Source of the DNA: Roseiarcus sp050013915
GTDB taxonomy: Bacteria > Pseudomonadota > Alphaproteobacteria > Rhizobiales > Beijerinckiaceae
Length of the DNA stretch: 12,308 nucleotides
Direction: 5' to 3'
Assembly: GCA_050013915.1 (NCBI GenBank)
Contig: JBEKEI010000140.1
Location: 1-12,308, forward strand
Positions 5,890 to 12,308 of this stretch are shown one piece after another (positions within the stretch are counted from its first letter, which is position 1; the number at the start of each line of letters is the position of its first letter). A program made the position numbers and the translations under genes. Under the pieces are notes generated by a model. That model did not search any database, was not told the DNA's origin, and saw only the letters and a list, made by a program, of their open reading frames with translations.

Positions 5890-6585
5890 ATGGCCGATCC
5901 GATCGCCGGCCCCCGCCTCGAAGCCAAGAGCGGCCGGGCCAAACAGCTCGTCGTCTTCCTCCATGGCTACGGCGCCGACGGCAAGGATCTCATCGAAATC
6001 GGCCGGCAATGGCGCAACTGGCTGCCCGACGCCGCCTTCGTGGCGCCGAACGCGCCCGAGCGCTGCGCAATGTCGCCGATCGGCCGGCAATGGTTCGGCC
6101 TCAGCAACCGGCGCCCGGACGATCCGCGCGGGGCGGACGAACGCTGGACCGGCGCGGTCAAGGCGCGCCCCGCGCTCGACGCCTTCCTCGACGCGGAACT
6201 CGCCCGGCTCGGCCTCGACGAATCGCGCCTCGCCCTGGTCGGCTTCAGTCAGGGCACGATGATGGCGCTGCACGTCGGCCTGCGCCGCCGGCTGGCGCCC
6301 GCCGCGATCCTCGGCTATTCCGGCGTCCTGATCGGCCCCGAGCGCCTCGCCGAGGCGACCGCGCGCGACCTCCGCGGCGCGCCGCCGCCGATCCTGCTCG
6401 TCCACGGCGACCAGGACGAGGTCATTCCGCTCGAGGCGCTGTTCATCTCGTCCGAGGACCTCGCCAAGGCGGGATTTCCCAACCAATGGCATCTTTCGAT
6501 CGGCGTCGGCCACGGCATCGACGCCGGCGGCCTGCGCCACGGCGGATTGTTCCTGGCCAAGGCGTTCGGGGTCAAGGTCGGGTGA
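5890..6585 (+). CDS. phospholipase/carboxylesterase family alpha/beta-hydrolase
   Basis: This 231-aa cytoplasmic protein is the length of the Abhydrolase_2 (phospholipase/carboxylesterase) family. It shows the oxyanion-hole motif VVFLHGYGADG (about 20-30), the nucleophile elbow GFSQG with S120, the acid D176 in LLVHGDQDEVIP and the histidine H208 in GVGHGID, so the catalytic triad is complete. There is no signal peptide. Family members hydrolyse short-chain carboxyl esters or lysophospholipids; the natural substrate cannot be told from sequence. ATG 5890 is preferred over the TTG at 5878 because GGAG (5880-5883) sits 6 nt before it. It follows the glycosylase by 34 nt on the same strand. It faces the aldolase gene at its 3' end, with no obvious terminator in the 69-bp gap. 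Confidence 0.92.
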   Translation: MADPIAGPRLEAKSGRAKQLVVFLHGYGADGKDLIEIGRQWRNWLPDAAFVAPNAPERCAMSPIGRQWFGLSNRRPDDPRGADERWTGAVKARPALDAFLDAELARLGLDESRLALVGFSQGTMMALHVGLRRRLAPAAILGYSGVLIGPERLAEATARDLRGAPPPILLVHGDQDEVIPLEALFISSEDLAKAGFPNQWHLSIGVGHGIDAGGLRHGGLFLAKAFGVKVG

Positions 6586-6654
6586 GGGGGCTCAACGATC
6601 CGCGCGCCCGCGCTGACGGATGCGTTCTCGAACGCGCGCGGCGCGCCACCGTCG

Positions 6655-7446
6655 CTAGCCCCGCGCCGCGGCGAGCTCCGCCTGCGCCGCCGCGCGCAGC
6701 AGCAGCGAATCGGTCGAGACCGAGCACAGGAGATAGCCGCGCGCGGCCAGCTCCTTGGCGCGCCGGCCGTCGAAGCAGAAGGCGGCGGCGAACTTGCCGT
6801 GCGCCCGGGCGCGCGCGACGACCTTGGTCATAGCCGCGTCGACGTCGGCGCCGTGCGGGTCGACCATGCCGCCGCGGTTCAGCGCGATCGACAGATCCGA
6901 TGGGCCGACGAAGACGCCGTCGATTCCGCGCGCGCCGAGTATGTCGTCGAGCGCATCCAGCGCGTCGACCGTCTCGACCATCGCGATCGCGAGCGTGAAC
7001 CGGTTGGCGGCCTGGAGATAGGCGGGCCCGGCGAGCCCGCTATGGGTCAGCGCCGCGCGCGGCCCCCAGGAGCGCTGGCCGACCGGCGGATATTTCATGA
7101 AATCGGCGAAGCGGCGCGCATCAGCGCCGCTGTTGATCATCGGCGCGATCACCGCCGCCGCGCCCGCGTCGACCACCCGCGAGGCGGTCGCGAAATCGCC
7201 GATCGGGATGCGCACGATCGCGGGCTTTCCAGCGGCGGCGATCGCGGCGATCCCGCGCATCGCGCCGGCGAGGTCGACGGCCCCGTGCTGCATGTCGAGC
7301 ACCACGGAATCGTAACCCTCGCGCGCAAGCTGCTCGGCGACGGCGGGGGCGTTGATGCCGATCCAGGCGCACAGCGCGCATCGGTCGGCGCCGATCTGGC
7401 GCGCCAGCGCGCCGACGAGTCCGCCCTCGGTCATGATGGTCTCCAT
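6655..7446 (-). CDS. HpcH/HpaI-family aldolase (class II, pyruvate-type)
   Basis: This 263-aa protein is a metal-dependent TIM-barrel aldolase/citrate-lyase-like enzyme. Landmarks from the first ATG are VVLDMQHGAVD with the likely catalytic base H54, IVRIP with R79, AMVETVDALD with metal ligand E158, and FVGPSDLS with metal ligand D184. Relatives split or form 4-hydroxy-2-oxo acids (HpaI, GarL, RhmA), giving pyruvate plus an aldehyde; the exact substrate is not predictable. The start at 7446 has GAGGGG about 7 nt upstream; a second ATG at 7434 is also possible. The first ATG overlaps the end of the methyltransferase gene by 16 nt, so it is probably the last gene of the murA-hisD operon. No catabolic partner genes lie nearby, so its pathway is open. 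Confidence 0.9.
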   Translation of the reverse strand: METIMTEGGLVGALARQIGADRCALCAWIGINAPAVAEQLAREGYDSVVLDMQHGAVDLAGAMRGIAAIAAAGKPAIVRIPIGDFATASRVVDAGAAAVIAPMINSGADARRFADFMKYPPVGQRSWGPRAALTHSGLAGPAYLQAANRFTLAIAMVETVDALDALDDILGARGIDGVFVGPSDLSIALNRGGMVDPHGADVDAAMTKVVARARAHGKFAAAFCFDGRRAKELAARGYLLCSVSTDSLLLRAAAQAELAAARG

Positions 7447-8177
7447 GCTGCGCCCCTCGGCCCGTGCGCCGGGCCACCATTGTGCGCCGCGGGCGCGCCG
7501 TCAATGGCGGCGGATGCGGCCGCGGTCCGAAACCGGAACACCGCGGTGCGCTTGATATCCGCGTCCTCGAGGGCGCGCGTCACCGGCACGCTGAACTCGG
7601 CGATCGGCTCGAGCAGGCCGCGCGCGAGATAGCTTCGCCAGGGATCGCCGATCAGCACGGTCGCGCCGCGGCGGGCGAGGCCGGCGAGCCAGGCGGTGAC
7701 CGCTTCGGCCATGTCGCGCTGGTAGGAGACGTCGCCGGCGAGCACCACCTCCCAGCCTTCGTCGGCGCCGATCAGGTCGCCGCTATGCACGCGCACCGCG
7801 GCGCCGTTGCGCGCGGCATTGAGCGCGATAGCGGCGCAGGCGAAGTCATCGATCTCGCTCGCCTCGACGCTCGCCGCGCCCGCAATCGCGGCGGCGATCG
7901 CGACGAGCCCGGAGCCGGAGGCGAAGTCGAGCACGCGCCGCCCGGCGACGAGCGCGCGATGATCGAGCAGGTGGCGCGCGAGCGCCTGGCCGCCCGCCCA
8001 GGCGAAGGCCCAGAACGGCGGCGGCAGACCGATTTCCCCGAGCTGCTCCTCGGTCTTGCGCCATAGCTCCGTCGCCTCGTCGGCGACGTGCAGGCGTATT
8101 TCGGGCGCGAGCGGCGTTTGCAGGACGCGCGTATGGGCGAGGATGAAGCCGGCCCGGTCGAGGATCGCCGCGCTCAT
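7431..8177 (-). CDS. class I SAM-dependent methyltransferase, ETF-beta lysine methyltransferase (METTL20)-like
   Basis: This 248-aa protein carries the signature of the METTL20/ETFB-KMT group: PPFWAFAWAGGQALARHLLD (about 52-72) before the SAM site, motif I VLDFASGSG (82-90), the acidic motif II ASEID (106-110) and the post-II region LAGDVSYQRD (126-135). From the literature, mammalian members methylate lysines of electron transfer flavoprotein beta, and a bacterial homologue from Agrobacterium methylates ETF-beta and ribosomal protein L7/L12, so a protein lysine substrate is the best guess. Annotation pipelines may call it PrmA-like or nicotinamide N-methyltransferase-like. The last ~30 residues are Ala/Gly/Pro-rich and probably outside the fold. 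Its ATG overlaps the UPF0262 stop as ATGA, which suggests coupling. Confidence 0.85.
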   Translation of the reverse strand: MSAAILDRAGFILAHTRVLQTPLAPEIRLHVADEATELWRKTEEQLGEIGLPPPFWAFAWAGGQALARHLLDHRALVAGRRVLDFASGSGLVAIAAAIAGAASVEASEIDDFACAAIALNAARNGAAVRVHSGDLIGADEGWEVVLAGDVSYQRDMAEAVTAWLAGLARRGATVLIGDPWRSYLARGLLEPIAEFSVPVTRALEDADIKRTAVFRFRTAAASAAIDGAPAAHNGGPAHGPRGAAWRPS

Positions 8178-8662
8178 GCCTTCCAGTGCAGCGCGCAGAT
8201 CAGCGTGAACAGGCGGCGCGCCGTCGCGGCGTCGACGTCGACCTTGTCGGCGAGCCGCTGGGCCACCAGCTCGGCGCCCTCGTCGTGGAGCGCGCCGCGG
8301 CTGCGATCGATCGCCTCGATCTGCGCGGCGCTCGCGGTGCGGATCGCGGCGTAGTAGTTCTCGCAGACGAGGAAATAGTCCTTGAGGATCGAGCGCAGCG
8401 GCGTCAGCGAGAGTCCGAACGCCAGCACGGAATCGCCGGCCTGCGTGCGGATGTCGAAGGCAAGTCGGGCGTCCTGCAGGCCGATGCGGAGGTCGTAGGG
8501 GCCGTCGTCGCGATCGGGCACCGCGAAACTGTTCTCCTCGACCAGGTCATAGATCGCGATTGCGCGCTCGTGCTCCTGGTCCGGACTGCCGCGATCGATC
8601 GACCCGTCGTCGATGGAAACCGAGGCCAGCCGGCGGCGGCCGCGCGCCTCGTCCGCGCTCAT
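8174..8662 (-). CDS. UPF0262 family protein
   Basis: This 162-aa protein matches UPF0262 over nearly its full length: RAIAIYDLVEENSF (about 33-46), LTPLRSILKDYFLVCENYY (about 86-104), the segment with AIRTASAAQIEAIDRSRGALHDEG (about 105-128) and the C-terminal ARRLFTLICALHW. No function is known. In alphaproteobacteria it typically sits next to hisD, as here. It has no signal peptide or membrane segment and is probably cytoplasmic. Its ATG overlaps the hisD stop by 4 nt (ATGA, 8659-8662), and its own stop overlaps the methyltransferase start in the same way, so the three are likely translated from one message. Confidence 0.93.
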   Translation of the reverse strand: MSADEARGRRRLASVSIDDGSIDRGSPDQEHERAIAIYDLVEENSFAVPDRDDGPYDLRIGLQDARLAFDIRTQAGDSVLAFGLSLTPLRSILKDYFLVCENYYAAIRTASAAQIEAIDRSRGALHDEGAELVAQRLADKVDVDAATARRLFTLICALHWKA

Positions 8663-9963
8663 CGGATCCCGCCCGGGCCGAGGCGCATCGCGACGGAGCG
8701 CGCGTGGCCGGCGAGGCCCTCGGCCTCGCCCAGAGTGACTGCGGCGGGCCCGAGCGCGTCGAGCGCCGCGCGATCGCAGCGCAGCAGCGAGGTTCGCTTG
8801 AGGAAGTCGAGCACGCCGAGGCCCGAGGAGAAGCGCGCCGACCGCGCCGTCGGCAGGACGTGATTGGAGCCGCCGACATAGTCGCCGATCGCCTCGGGCG
8901 TATGTTCGCCGAGGAAGATCGCGCCCGCATTGCTGATCGCCGCGCTCAGCGCGTCGGCGTCGCGCGCAATGATCTCGAGATGTTCGGGCGCCAGACGATC
9001 GACCAGCGGCGCCGCCGCCGCGAGGCTGCGCGCCAGGATGATCGCGCCGAAGTCGCGCCAGCTGGCGCCGGCGATCGCGCGGCGCGGCAGGTCGGCGAGC
9101 TGGGTCGCGACGGCGGCGGCGACCGCGCGCGCGAACGCTGGGTCGTCGGTGATGAGGATCGACTGCGCCGCCTCGTCATGCTCGGCCTGCGCGAGCAGAT
9201 CGGCGGCGACGAAACGCGGGTCGGCCGAGGAATCGGCGAGCACGACGACTTCCGAAGGGCCGGCGATCATGTCGATGCCGACGACGCCGAACACCCGCCG
9301 CTTGGCCGCGGCGACGAAGGCGTTGCCCGGCCCGACGATCTTGGCGACCGGCCGGATGGTCGGCGTGCCATAGGCGAGCGCGGCGATCGCCTGCGCGCCG
9401 CCGACGCGGTAGATTTCGCCGACGCCGGACAGCCTGGCGGCGGCGAGCGCCAGCGGGTTGATCCGCCCGTCCGGCGCCGGGACGACCATGACGACGCGCG
9501 CGCAGCCGGCGACCTTGGCCGGGACGGCGTTCATGACGACGGAGGACGGATAGCTCGCCGCGCCGCCGGGCACGTAGAGGCCGACCGCGTCGATCGGCCG
9601 CCAGCGCCAGCCGAGTTCGACCCCGATCGAATCGACGAAGGAGACGTCGACCGGCTTCTGGCGCCGGTGATAGGCGAGCACGCGATCGTGGGCGAGTTCG
9701 AGCGCCGAGAGCGCGGCGCGGTCGCAGGAATCGAACGCCAGGTCGATCTCCCGCCGGGTCACCGCCAGGCCGAGGCGCGCGAGATCGACGCGATCGAAGC
9801 GCAGGGAATAATCGACCAGCGCCGCGTCGCCGCGCGCGCGCACGTCCGCGATGATCGCCGCGACGGTCGCGTCGACGTCGGGCGCCGCCTCGCGCTTGGA
9901 GTTCAGCAGCGCCTCGAATTCGGCCTCGAAACCTTCGGCGCCCGCGTCGAGGAAAACCGGCAT
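8659..9963 (-). CDS. hisD: histidinol dehydrogenase
   Basis: This 434-aa enzyme is full length. It oxidises L-histidinol to L-histidine in two NAD-dependent steps, the last reactions of histidine synthesis. The zinc ligands are present: Q259 and H262 in AQAEHDE, D361 in IGDYVGGSNH and H420 in LAGHARS. The catalytic pair E327-H328 is in APEHLEI, and the NAD/substrate region includes GLYVPGG and GPGNAFV. AGGAG (9971-9975) lies 7 nt before ATG 9963, the clearest ribosome binding site in the operon. It is 23 nt downstream of DUF2948 and overlaps UPF0262 by 4 nt. The other his genes are not in the window; hisD standing apart beside murA is usual for Hyphomicrobiales. Confidence 0.98.
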   Translation of the reverse strand: MPVFLDAGAEGFEAEFEALLNSKREAAPDVDATVAAIIADVRARGDAALVDYSLRFDRVDLARLGLAVTRREIDLAFDSCDRAALSALELAHDRVLAYHRRQKPVDVSFVDSIGVELGWRWRPIDAVGLYVPGGAASYPSSVVMNAVPAKVAGCARVVMVVPAPDGRINPLALAAARLSGVGEIYRVGGAQAIAALAYGTPTIRPVAKIVGPGNAFVAAAKRRVFGVVGIDMIAGPSEVVVLADSSADPRFVAADLLAQAEHDEAAQSILITDDPAFARAVAAAVATQLADLPRRAIAGASWRDFGAIILARSLAAAAPLVDRLAPEHLEIIARDADALSAAISNAGAIFLGEHTPEAIGDYVGGSNHVLPTARSARFSSGLGVLDFLKRTSLLRCDRAALDALGPAAVTLGEAEGLAGHARSVAMRLGPGGIR

Positions 9964-9986
9964 CGCGTTTCTCCTGCTGAGCGCCG

Positions 9987-10445
9987 TCAGGCCCGCCCGC
10001 GAGTCGGCGGCGCTTCATGGTCGAGGCAGGCCTCCGCCTCCACCCGCGGGCCGATGTCGCGCAATTCGCCTTCCAGACACTCGACTTCGAGCCGCACCGC
10101 GGCGCCGCCGAAGAAGGCGAGCGTCACGAATCCGGACGGCGCGTCCGTCTCCTCGAACCCGACCGCGAGCAGATTGAGCGAGGACGGCGACTGGCGATCG
10201 CCGAGACCGATCTGCTCCACCTTCATGACGCGGTCGAAGCGGAGCGCGGCGCCGACGCGCTCGTGACGTCCGCGCGCCGAAGCGCTCCAGTCGTAGCGCA
10301 TCGCCGCCAGGACGAACCGCTTCTGCGCCGGGATCCAGGTCATTTCGTCGCGCTGAACGCAGGAATCCTGGACATGGGCGGAGATGACGGCGAGATCCTC
10401 GGCGTCGAGGGCGATCAGCTTGAGCGCGGTGTCGGTTTCGGGCAT
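9987..10445 (-). CDS. DUF2948 family protein
   Basis: This 152-aa protein matches DUF2948: LKLIALDAEDLAVISAHVQD near the N-terminus (8-27), a KRFVLAAMRYDW segment (about 42-53), ALRFDRVMKV (about 67-76) and FFGGAAVRLEVECLEGELRDIGP near the C-terminus. The function is unknown. It is an alpha/beta-looking soluble protein without signal peptide. Only 3 nt separate its ATG from the murA stop (TGA-GCC-ATG), and no good Shine-Dalgarno sequence is visible, so it probably relies on ribosomes finishing murA. The murA-DUF2948-hisD order is a conserved alphaproteobacterial arrangement. Confidence 0.93.
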   Translation of the reverse strand: MPETDTALKLIALDAEDLAVISAHVQDSCVQRDEMTWIPAQKRFVLAAMRYDWSASARGRHERVGAALRFDRVMKVEQIGLGDRQSPSSLNLLAVGFEETDAPSGFVTLAFFGGAAVRLEVECLEGELRDIGPRVEAEACLDHEAPPTRGRA

Positions 10446-10448
10446 GGC

Positions 10449-11738
10449 TCAACCGGAAATGCGCGTGATGTCGGCGCCGCAAGCGGCGAGCTTCTGTTCC
10501 AGGTTCTCGAAGCCGCGATCGAGATGATAGACGCGGTTGACCATCGTCTCGCCCTCGGCGGCGAGAGCCGCGATGACGAGCGACACCGAGGCGCGCAGGT
10601 CGGTCGCCATGACCGGGGCGCCGCACAGCCGGTCGACGCCTTCGACGATCGCCGTGTCGCCCTCCAGCCTGATATGGGCGCCCAGGCGGACGAGTTCCTG
10701 GACGTGCATGAAGCGGTTCTCGAAGATCGTCTCCCTGATCCGCGAGACGCCCCGGGCGCGGGTCATCAGCGCCATGAACTGGGCCTGCAGGTCGGTCGCA
10801 AAGCCGGGGAACGGCGCCGTCGCGATATCGACCGCGGCGATCCCGGCGCCGTTGCGGCGCACGCGCACGCCGCTGTTGTCGCTGGTGATGGTCGCGCCGG
10901 CCGCGGCCAGCGCATCGAGCGCCTCCTGCAAAAGATCGGGCCGGACCCCCTCGAGCAGGACGTCGCCGCCGGTCATCGCGACGGCGGTCGCATAGGTGCC
11001 GGCCTCGATGCGGTCGGGCAGCACGGAATGGCGGGCGCCGCGCAAGCGCGCCACGCCCGTCACCTCGATCGTCGCGCTTCCCGCGCCGTGGATGCGCGCG
11101 CCCATCTTGTTGAGGCAATCGGCGAGATCCTTGACCTCGGGCTCGCGCGCGGCGTTGCGGATGACGCTCGTCCCATGGGCGGTCGCCGCGGCCATCAGCG
11201 CGGTATGGGTGCCCCCGACGGTGACCTTGGGGAATTCGATCTCGCCGCCGACGAAGCCGTTCGGCGTCGTCGCCACGACATAGCCGGCGTCGATGTCGAC
11301 CTTGGCCCCGAGCCGTTCGAGCGCCATCAGCAGGAGATCGACGGGCCGGGTGCCGATCGCGCACCCGCCGGGCAGCGAGACCCGCGCCTCGCCGGTGCGC
11401 GCGAGCAACGGCGCGATCACCCAGAAGCTCGCGCGCATCCTGGAGACGAGTTCGTAGGGCGCGGTCGTGTCGACGATCTCGCGCGCCGTCAGGTGCGCGG
11501 TCTGGCCCGCGTTGGTCTCCCCGGCGCGGCGCTTGCCGTCGAGCGAATAGTCGACGCCGTGATTGCCGAGGATGCGCACGAGCTGGTTGACGTCGGCGAG
11601 GCGCGGCAGATTGTCGAGCGTCAGGGTCTCGTCGGTCAGCAGGCTGGCGATCATCAGCGGCAGGGCGGCGTTCTTGGCGCCCGATATCGGGATCACGCCC
11701 TCGAGTTTCGCTCCGCCTCTGATTTGAATGCGATCCAT
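10449..11738 (-). CDS. murA: UDP-N-acetylglucosamine 1-carboxyvinyltransferase
   Basis: This 429-aa protein is a complete MurA, which transfers enolpyruvate from PEP to UDP-GlcNAc in the first committed step of peptidoglycan precursor synthesis in the cytoplasm. Visible landmarks are GAKNAALP with K22, the active-site loop LPGGCAIGTRPVDL with C126, and RIEAGTYA. The active-site residue is cysteine rather than aspartate, so on family knowledge it should be the fosfomycin-reactive type. ATG 11738 is preceded by GGAG about 10 nt upstream, separated by a T-rich spacer. A small hairpin (11757-11773) lies between it and the 64-aa gene upstream. DUF2948 follows after 3 nt. This looks like the ordinary essential copy. 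Confidence 0.98.
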   Translation of the reverse strand: MDRIQIRGGAKLEGVIPISGAKNAALPLMIASLLTDETLTLDNLPRLADVNQLVRILGNHGVDYSLDGKRRAGETNAGQTAHLTAREIVDTTAPYELVSRMRASFWVIAPLLARTGEARVSLPGGCAIGTRPVDLLLMALERLGAKVDIDAGYVVATTPNGFVGGEIEFPKVTVGGTHTALMAAATAHGTSVIRNAAREPEVKDLADCLNKMGARIHGAGSATIEVTGVARLRGARHSVLPDRIEAGTYATAVAMTGGDVLLEGVRPDLLQEALDALAAAGATITSDNSGVRVRRNGAGIAAVDIATAPFPGFATDLQAQFMALMTRARGVSRIRETIFENRFMHVQELVRLGAHIRLEGDTAIVEGVDRLCGAPVMATDLRASVSLVIAALAAEGETMVNRVYHLDRGFENLEQKLAACGADITRISG

Positions 11739-11756
11739 CGTCGAAAAACTCCATCG

Positions 11757-11773
11757 ATGCCCTCACCGGGCAT
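11757..11773 (-). repeat. hairpin between the 64-aa gene and murA
   Basis: On the minus strand ATGCCC-GGTGA-GGGCAT forms a perfect 6-bp stem with a 5-nt loop, overlapping no coding sequence. It lies just 5' of the murA ribosome binding region; five T's follow about 9 nt later. That distance is too long for a classical intrinsic terminator. It could tune murA translation or transcript stability, but this is inference. Confidence 0.4.
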
Positions 11774-11777
11774 GGTC

Positions 11778-11972
11778 TCAGCCCTGGGGCTCCCCGGTCG
11801 CCGATGCGCCGTCCGGCGCCGGCTCGGCGCTCGCCGGAGCGCCGGCGGGCGCGCCCGCGCGCGCGCGTTCGCGCTGCTGGGCCTTGCGCCGTTTCAGATT
11901 CTCGCGCAGCGATGCCGCCAGCCGTTCGCGCCTTCGCCGCGCTCCGGTTTCCCGTCCGTCGTCCGACGCCAT
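11778..11972 (-). CDS. small basic protein encoded upstream of murA, conserved-looking
   Basis: This 64-aa protein has an Arg/Lys-rich helical centre, RRRRERLAASLRENLKRRKAQQRERAR (residues 13-39), and an Ala/Pro/Gly-rich tail. The LRENLKRRK core is one I recognise from short hypothetical proteins placed just before murA in Hyphomicrobiales. The start at ATG 11972 is supported by GAGGG 4-5 nt upstream. The frame is open to 12263, but the extra 97 residues have non-coding-looking composition. The stop is 39 nt before the murA start, so the two are probably co-transcribed. No function is known; the charge suggests contact with RNA, DNA or another acidic partner. Confidence 0.75.
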   Translation of the reverse strand: MASDDGRETGARRRRERLAASLRENLKRRKAQQRERARAGAPAGAPASAEPAPDGASATGEPQG

Positions 11973-12308
11973 CGTGCCCTCAGCGCCCCAGTCCGGCGCA
12001 GCGCTTGATAGGCCGGCGCTCGAGCCGGGGCAAGCCCGGCGCGGCCCGAGCACAGTGTGACGGACCAATGGATCGCTTGCGCCGCAGGCCGAGCGGGCGT
12101 CCGCACTGGCAGGGCCGGGCGCGCGCGTCAATGTCGCGCCGGGAATGGCGATCCCGGTCGGAATCGGCCGCCGGCCGGATCGCCCGACAAAGCCTTTCGT
12201 CGTGGAGAGATTTGGCGGTTCATTGCTCGTCCGATCGCGGCAAATCAGAGGGTTGCAGGCCAAAGGAAGCCCGCGCGCAGCGCCCCGGGCCGCGGTCCGC
12301 CATCCCTC
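11973..12308. other. no gene recognised; upstream region of the murA operon
   Basis: I see no convincing coding sequence or tRNA in these 336 bases. The segment probably contains the promoter of the murA operon, but no clear -35/-10 pair stands out. The nearest candidate, TTGACG on the minus strand (about 12119-12124), lacks a matching -10. A nested stem-loop lies at 12018-12051. Part of the right end may belong to a gene outside the window. Confidence 0.5.
12018..12051. repeat. nested stem-loop upstream of the 64-aa gene
   Basis: An inner perfect 6-bp stem GCCGGG/CCCGGC (12024-12029 and 12035-12040) is enclosed by GCTCG/CGAGC (12018-12022 and 12047-12051). It ends about 45 nt before the ATG at 11972. 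It has no T-run, so it is either a leader hairpin or chance in GC-rich sequence. Confidence 0.35.

Noticed and set aside
6586..6654. Terminator between the convergent esterase and aldolase genes
   Set aside because: CG-rich partial complementarities exist, but there is no clean stem followed by a T-run on either strand.
8560..10266. 568-codon plus-strand frame opposite hisD
   Set aside because: Low-complexity shadow of hisD and its neighbours; no motif and no matching start context.
10015..11766. 583-codon minus-strand frame overlapping murA in another frame
   Set aside because: It is an Arg-rich alternate-frame translation of the murA region; murA has intact catalytic motifs in its own frame.
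10017..12008. 663-codon plus-strand frame opposite murA
   Set aside because: It is antisense to murA, DUF2948 and the 64-aa gene, which have clear homology and ribosome sites. It is a codon-bias shadow with no domain.
11973..12263. N-terminal extension of the 64-aa gene to 12263
   Set aside because: The added 97 residues are Pro/Ser/Ala/Arg-rich with no motif, whereas ATG 11972 has a good ribosome site and the product then matches the short family I recognise.

Overview
The window is a GC-rich chromosomal segment from an alphaproteobacterium, most likely of the order Hyphomicrobiales (Rhizobiales). Three things support this. The left edge is the first ~313 nt of a 16S rRNA gene whose 5' region reads like that order. 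The leader carries a boxA followed by a purine-rich tract of the kind seen in rhizobial rrn leaders. The right half holds murA - DUF2948 - hisD - UPF0262, an order typical of the group. I cannot fix the family or genus. No phage, IS element, CRISPR array or tRNA gene was seen.

Layout. (1) 1-723, minus strand: 5' end of 16S rRNA, a ~355-nt leader with hairpins and boxA, then a near-consensus promoter (TTGACA, 17-nt spacer, TATAAA) with an A/T-rich UP-like element. (2) 949-2946, plus: membrane-anchored M23 peptidase with a complete zinc site. It converges with gluQ (2939-3826, minus; glutamyl-Q tRNA(Asp) synthetase), and the two reading frames overlap by 8 bp. (3) 3827-4754: an inverted-repeat-rich intergenic stretch, an 18-bp palindrome (TGTCAC-N6-GTGACA), a 45-codon ORF, and a TfoX-like ORF whose second half looks non-homologous. 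(4) 4538-4873, minus: a small secreted four-cysteine protein of unknown function. (5) 4995-6585, plus: an AlkA-type DNA glycosylase with a long lysine-rich N-terminal tail, then an alpha/beta-hydrolase of the phospholipase/carboxylesterase family. (6) 11972 down to 6655, minus: a tightly packed probable operon of a basic 64-aa protein, murA, DUF2948, hisD, UPF0262, an ETF-beta-lysine-methyltransferase-like enzyme and an HpcH/HpaI aldolase.

The right-hand operon combines peptidoglycan precursor synthesis (MurA), the last step of histidine synthesis (HisD), two conserved proteins of unknown role, a probable protein methyltransferase and a carbon-metabolism aldolase. Overlaps of 4, 4 and 16 nt in its lower half suggest translational coupling. 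The left half combines rRNA transcription, tRNA modification and cell-wall hydrolysis.

Most of the window is ordinary core genome. The less ordinary parts are the 3827-4873 island, the glycosylase tail, and the methyltransferase/aldolase pair at the end of the murA-hisD operon. I saw no clear new multi-gene system.
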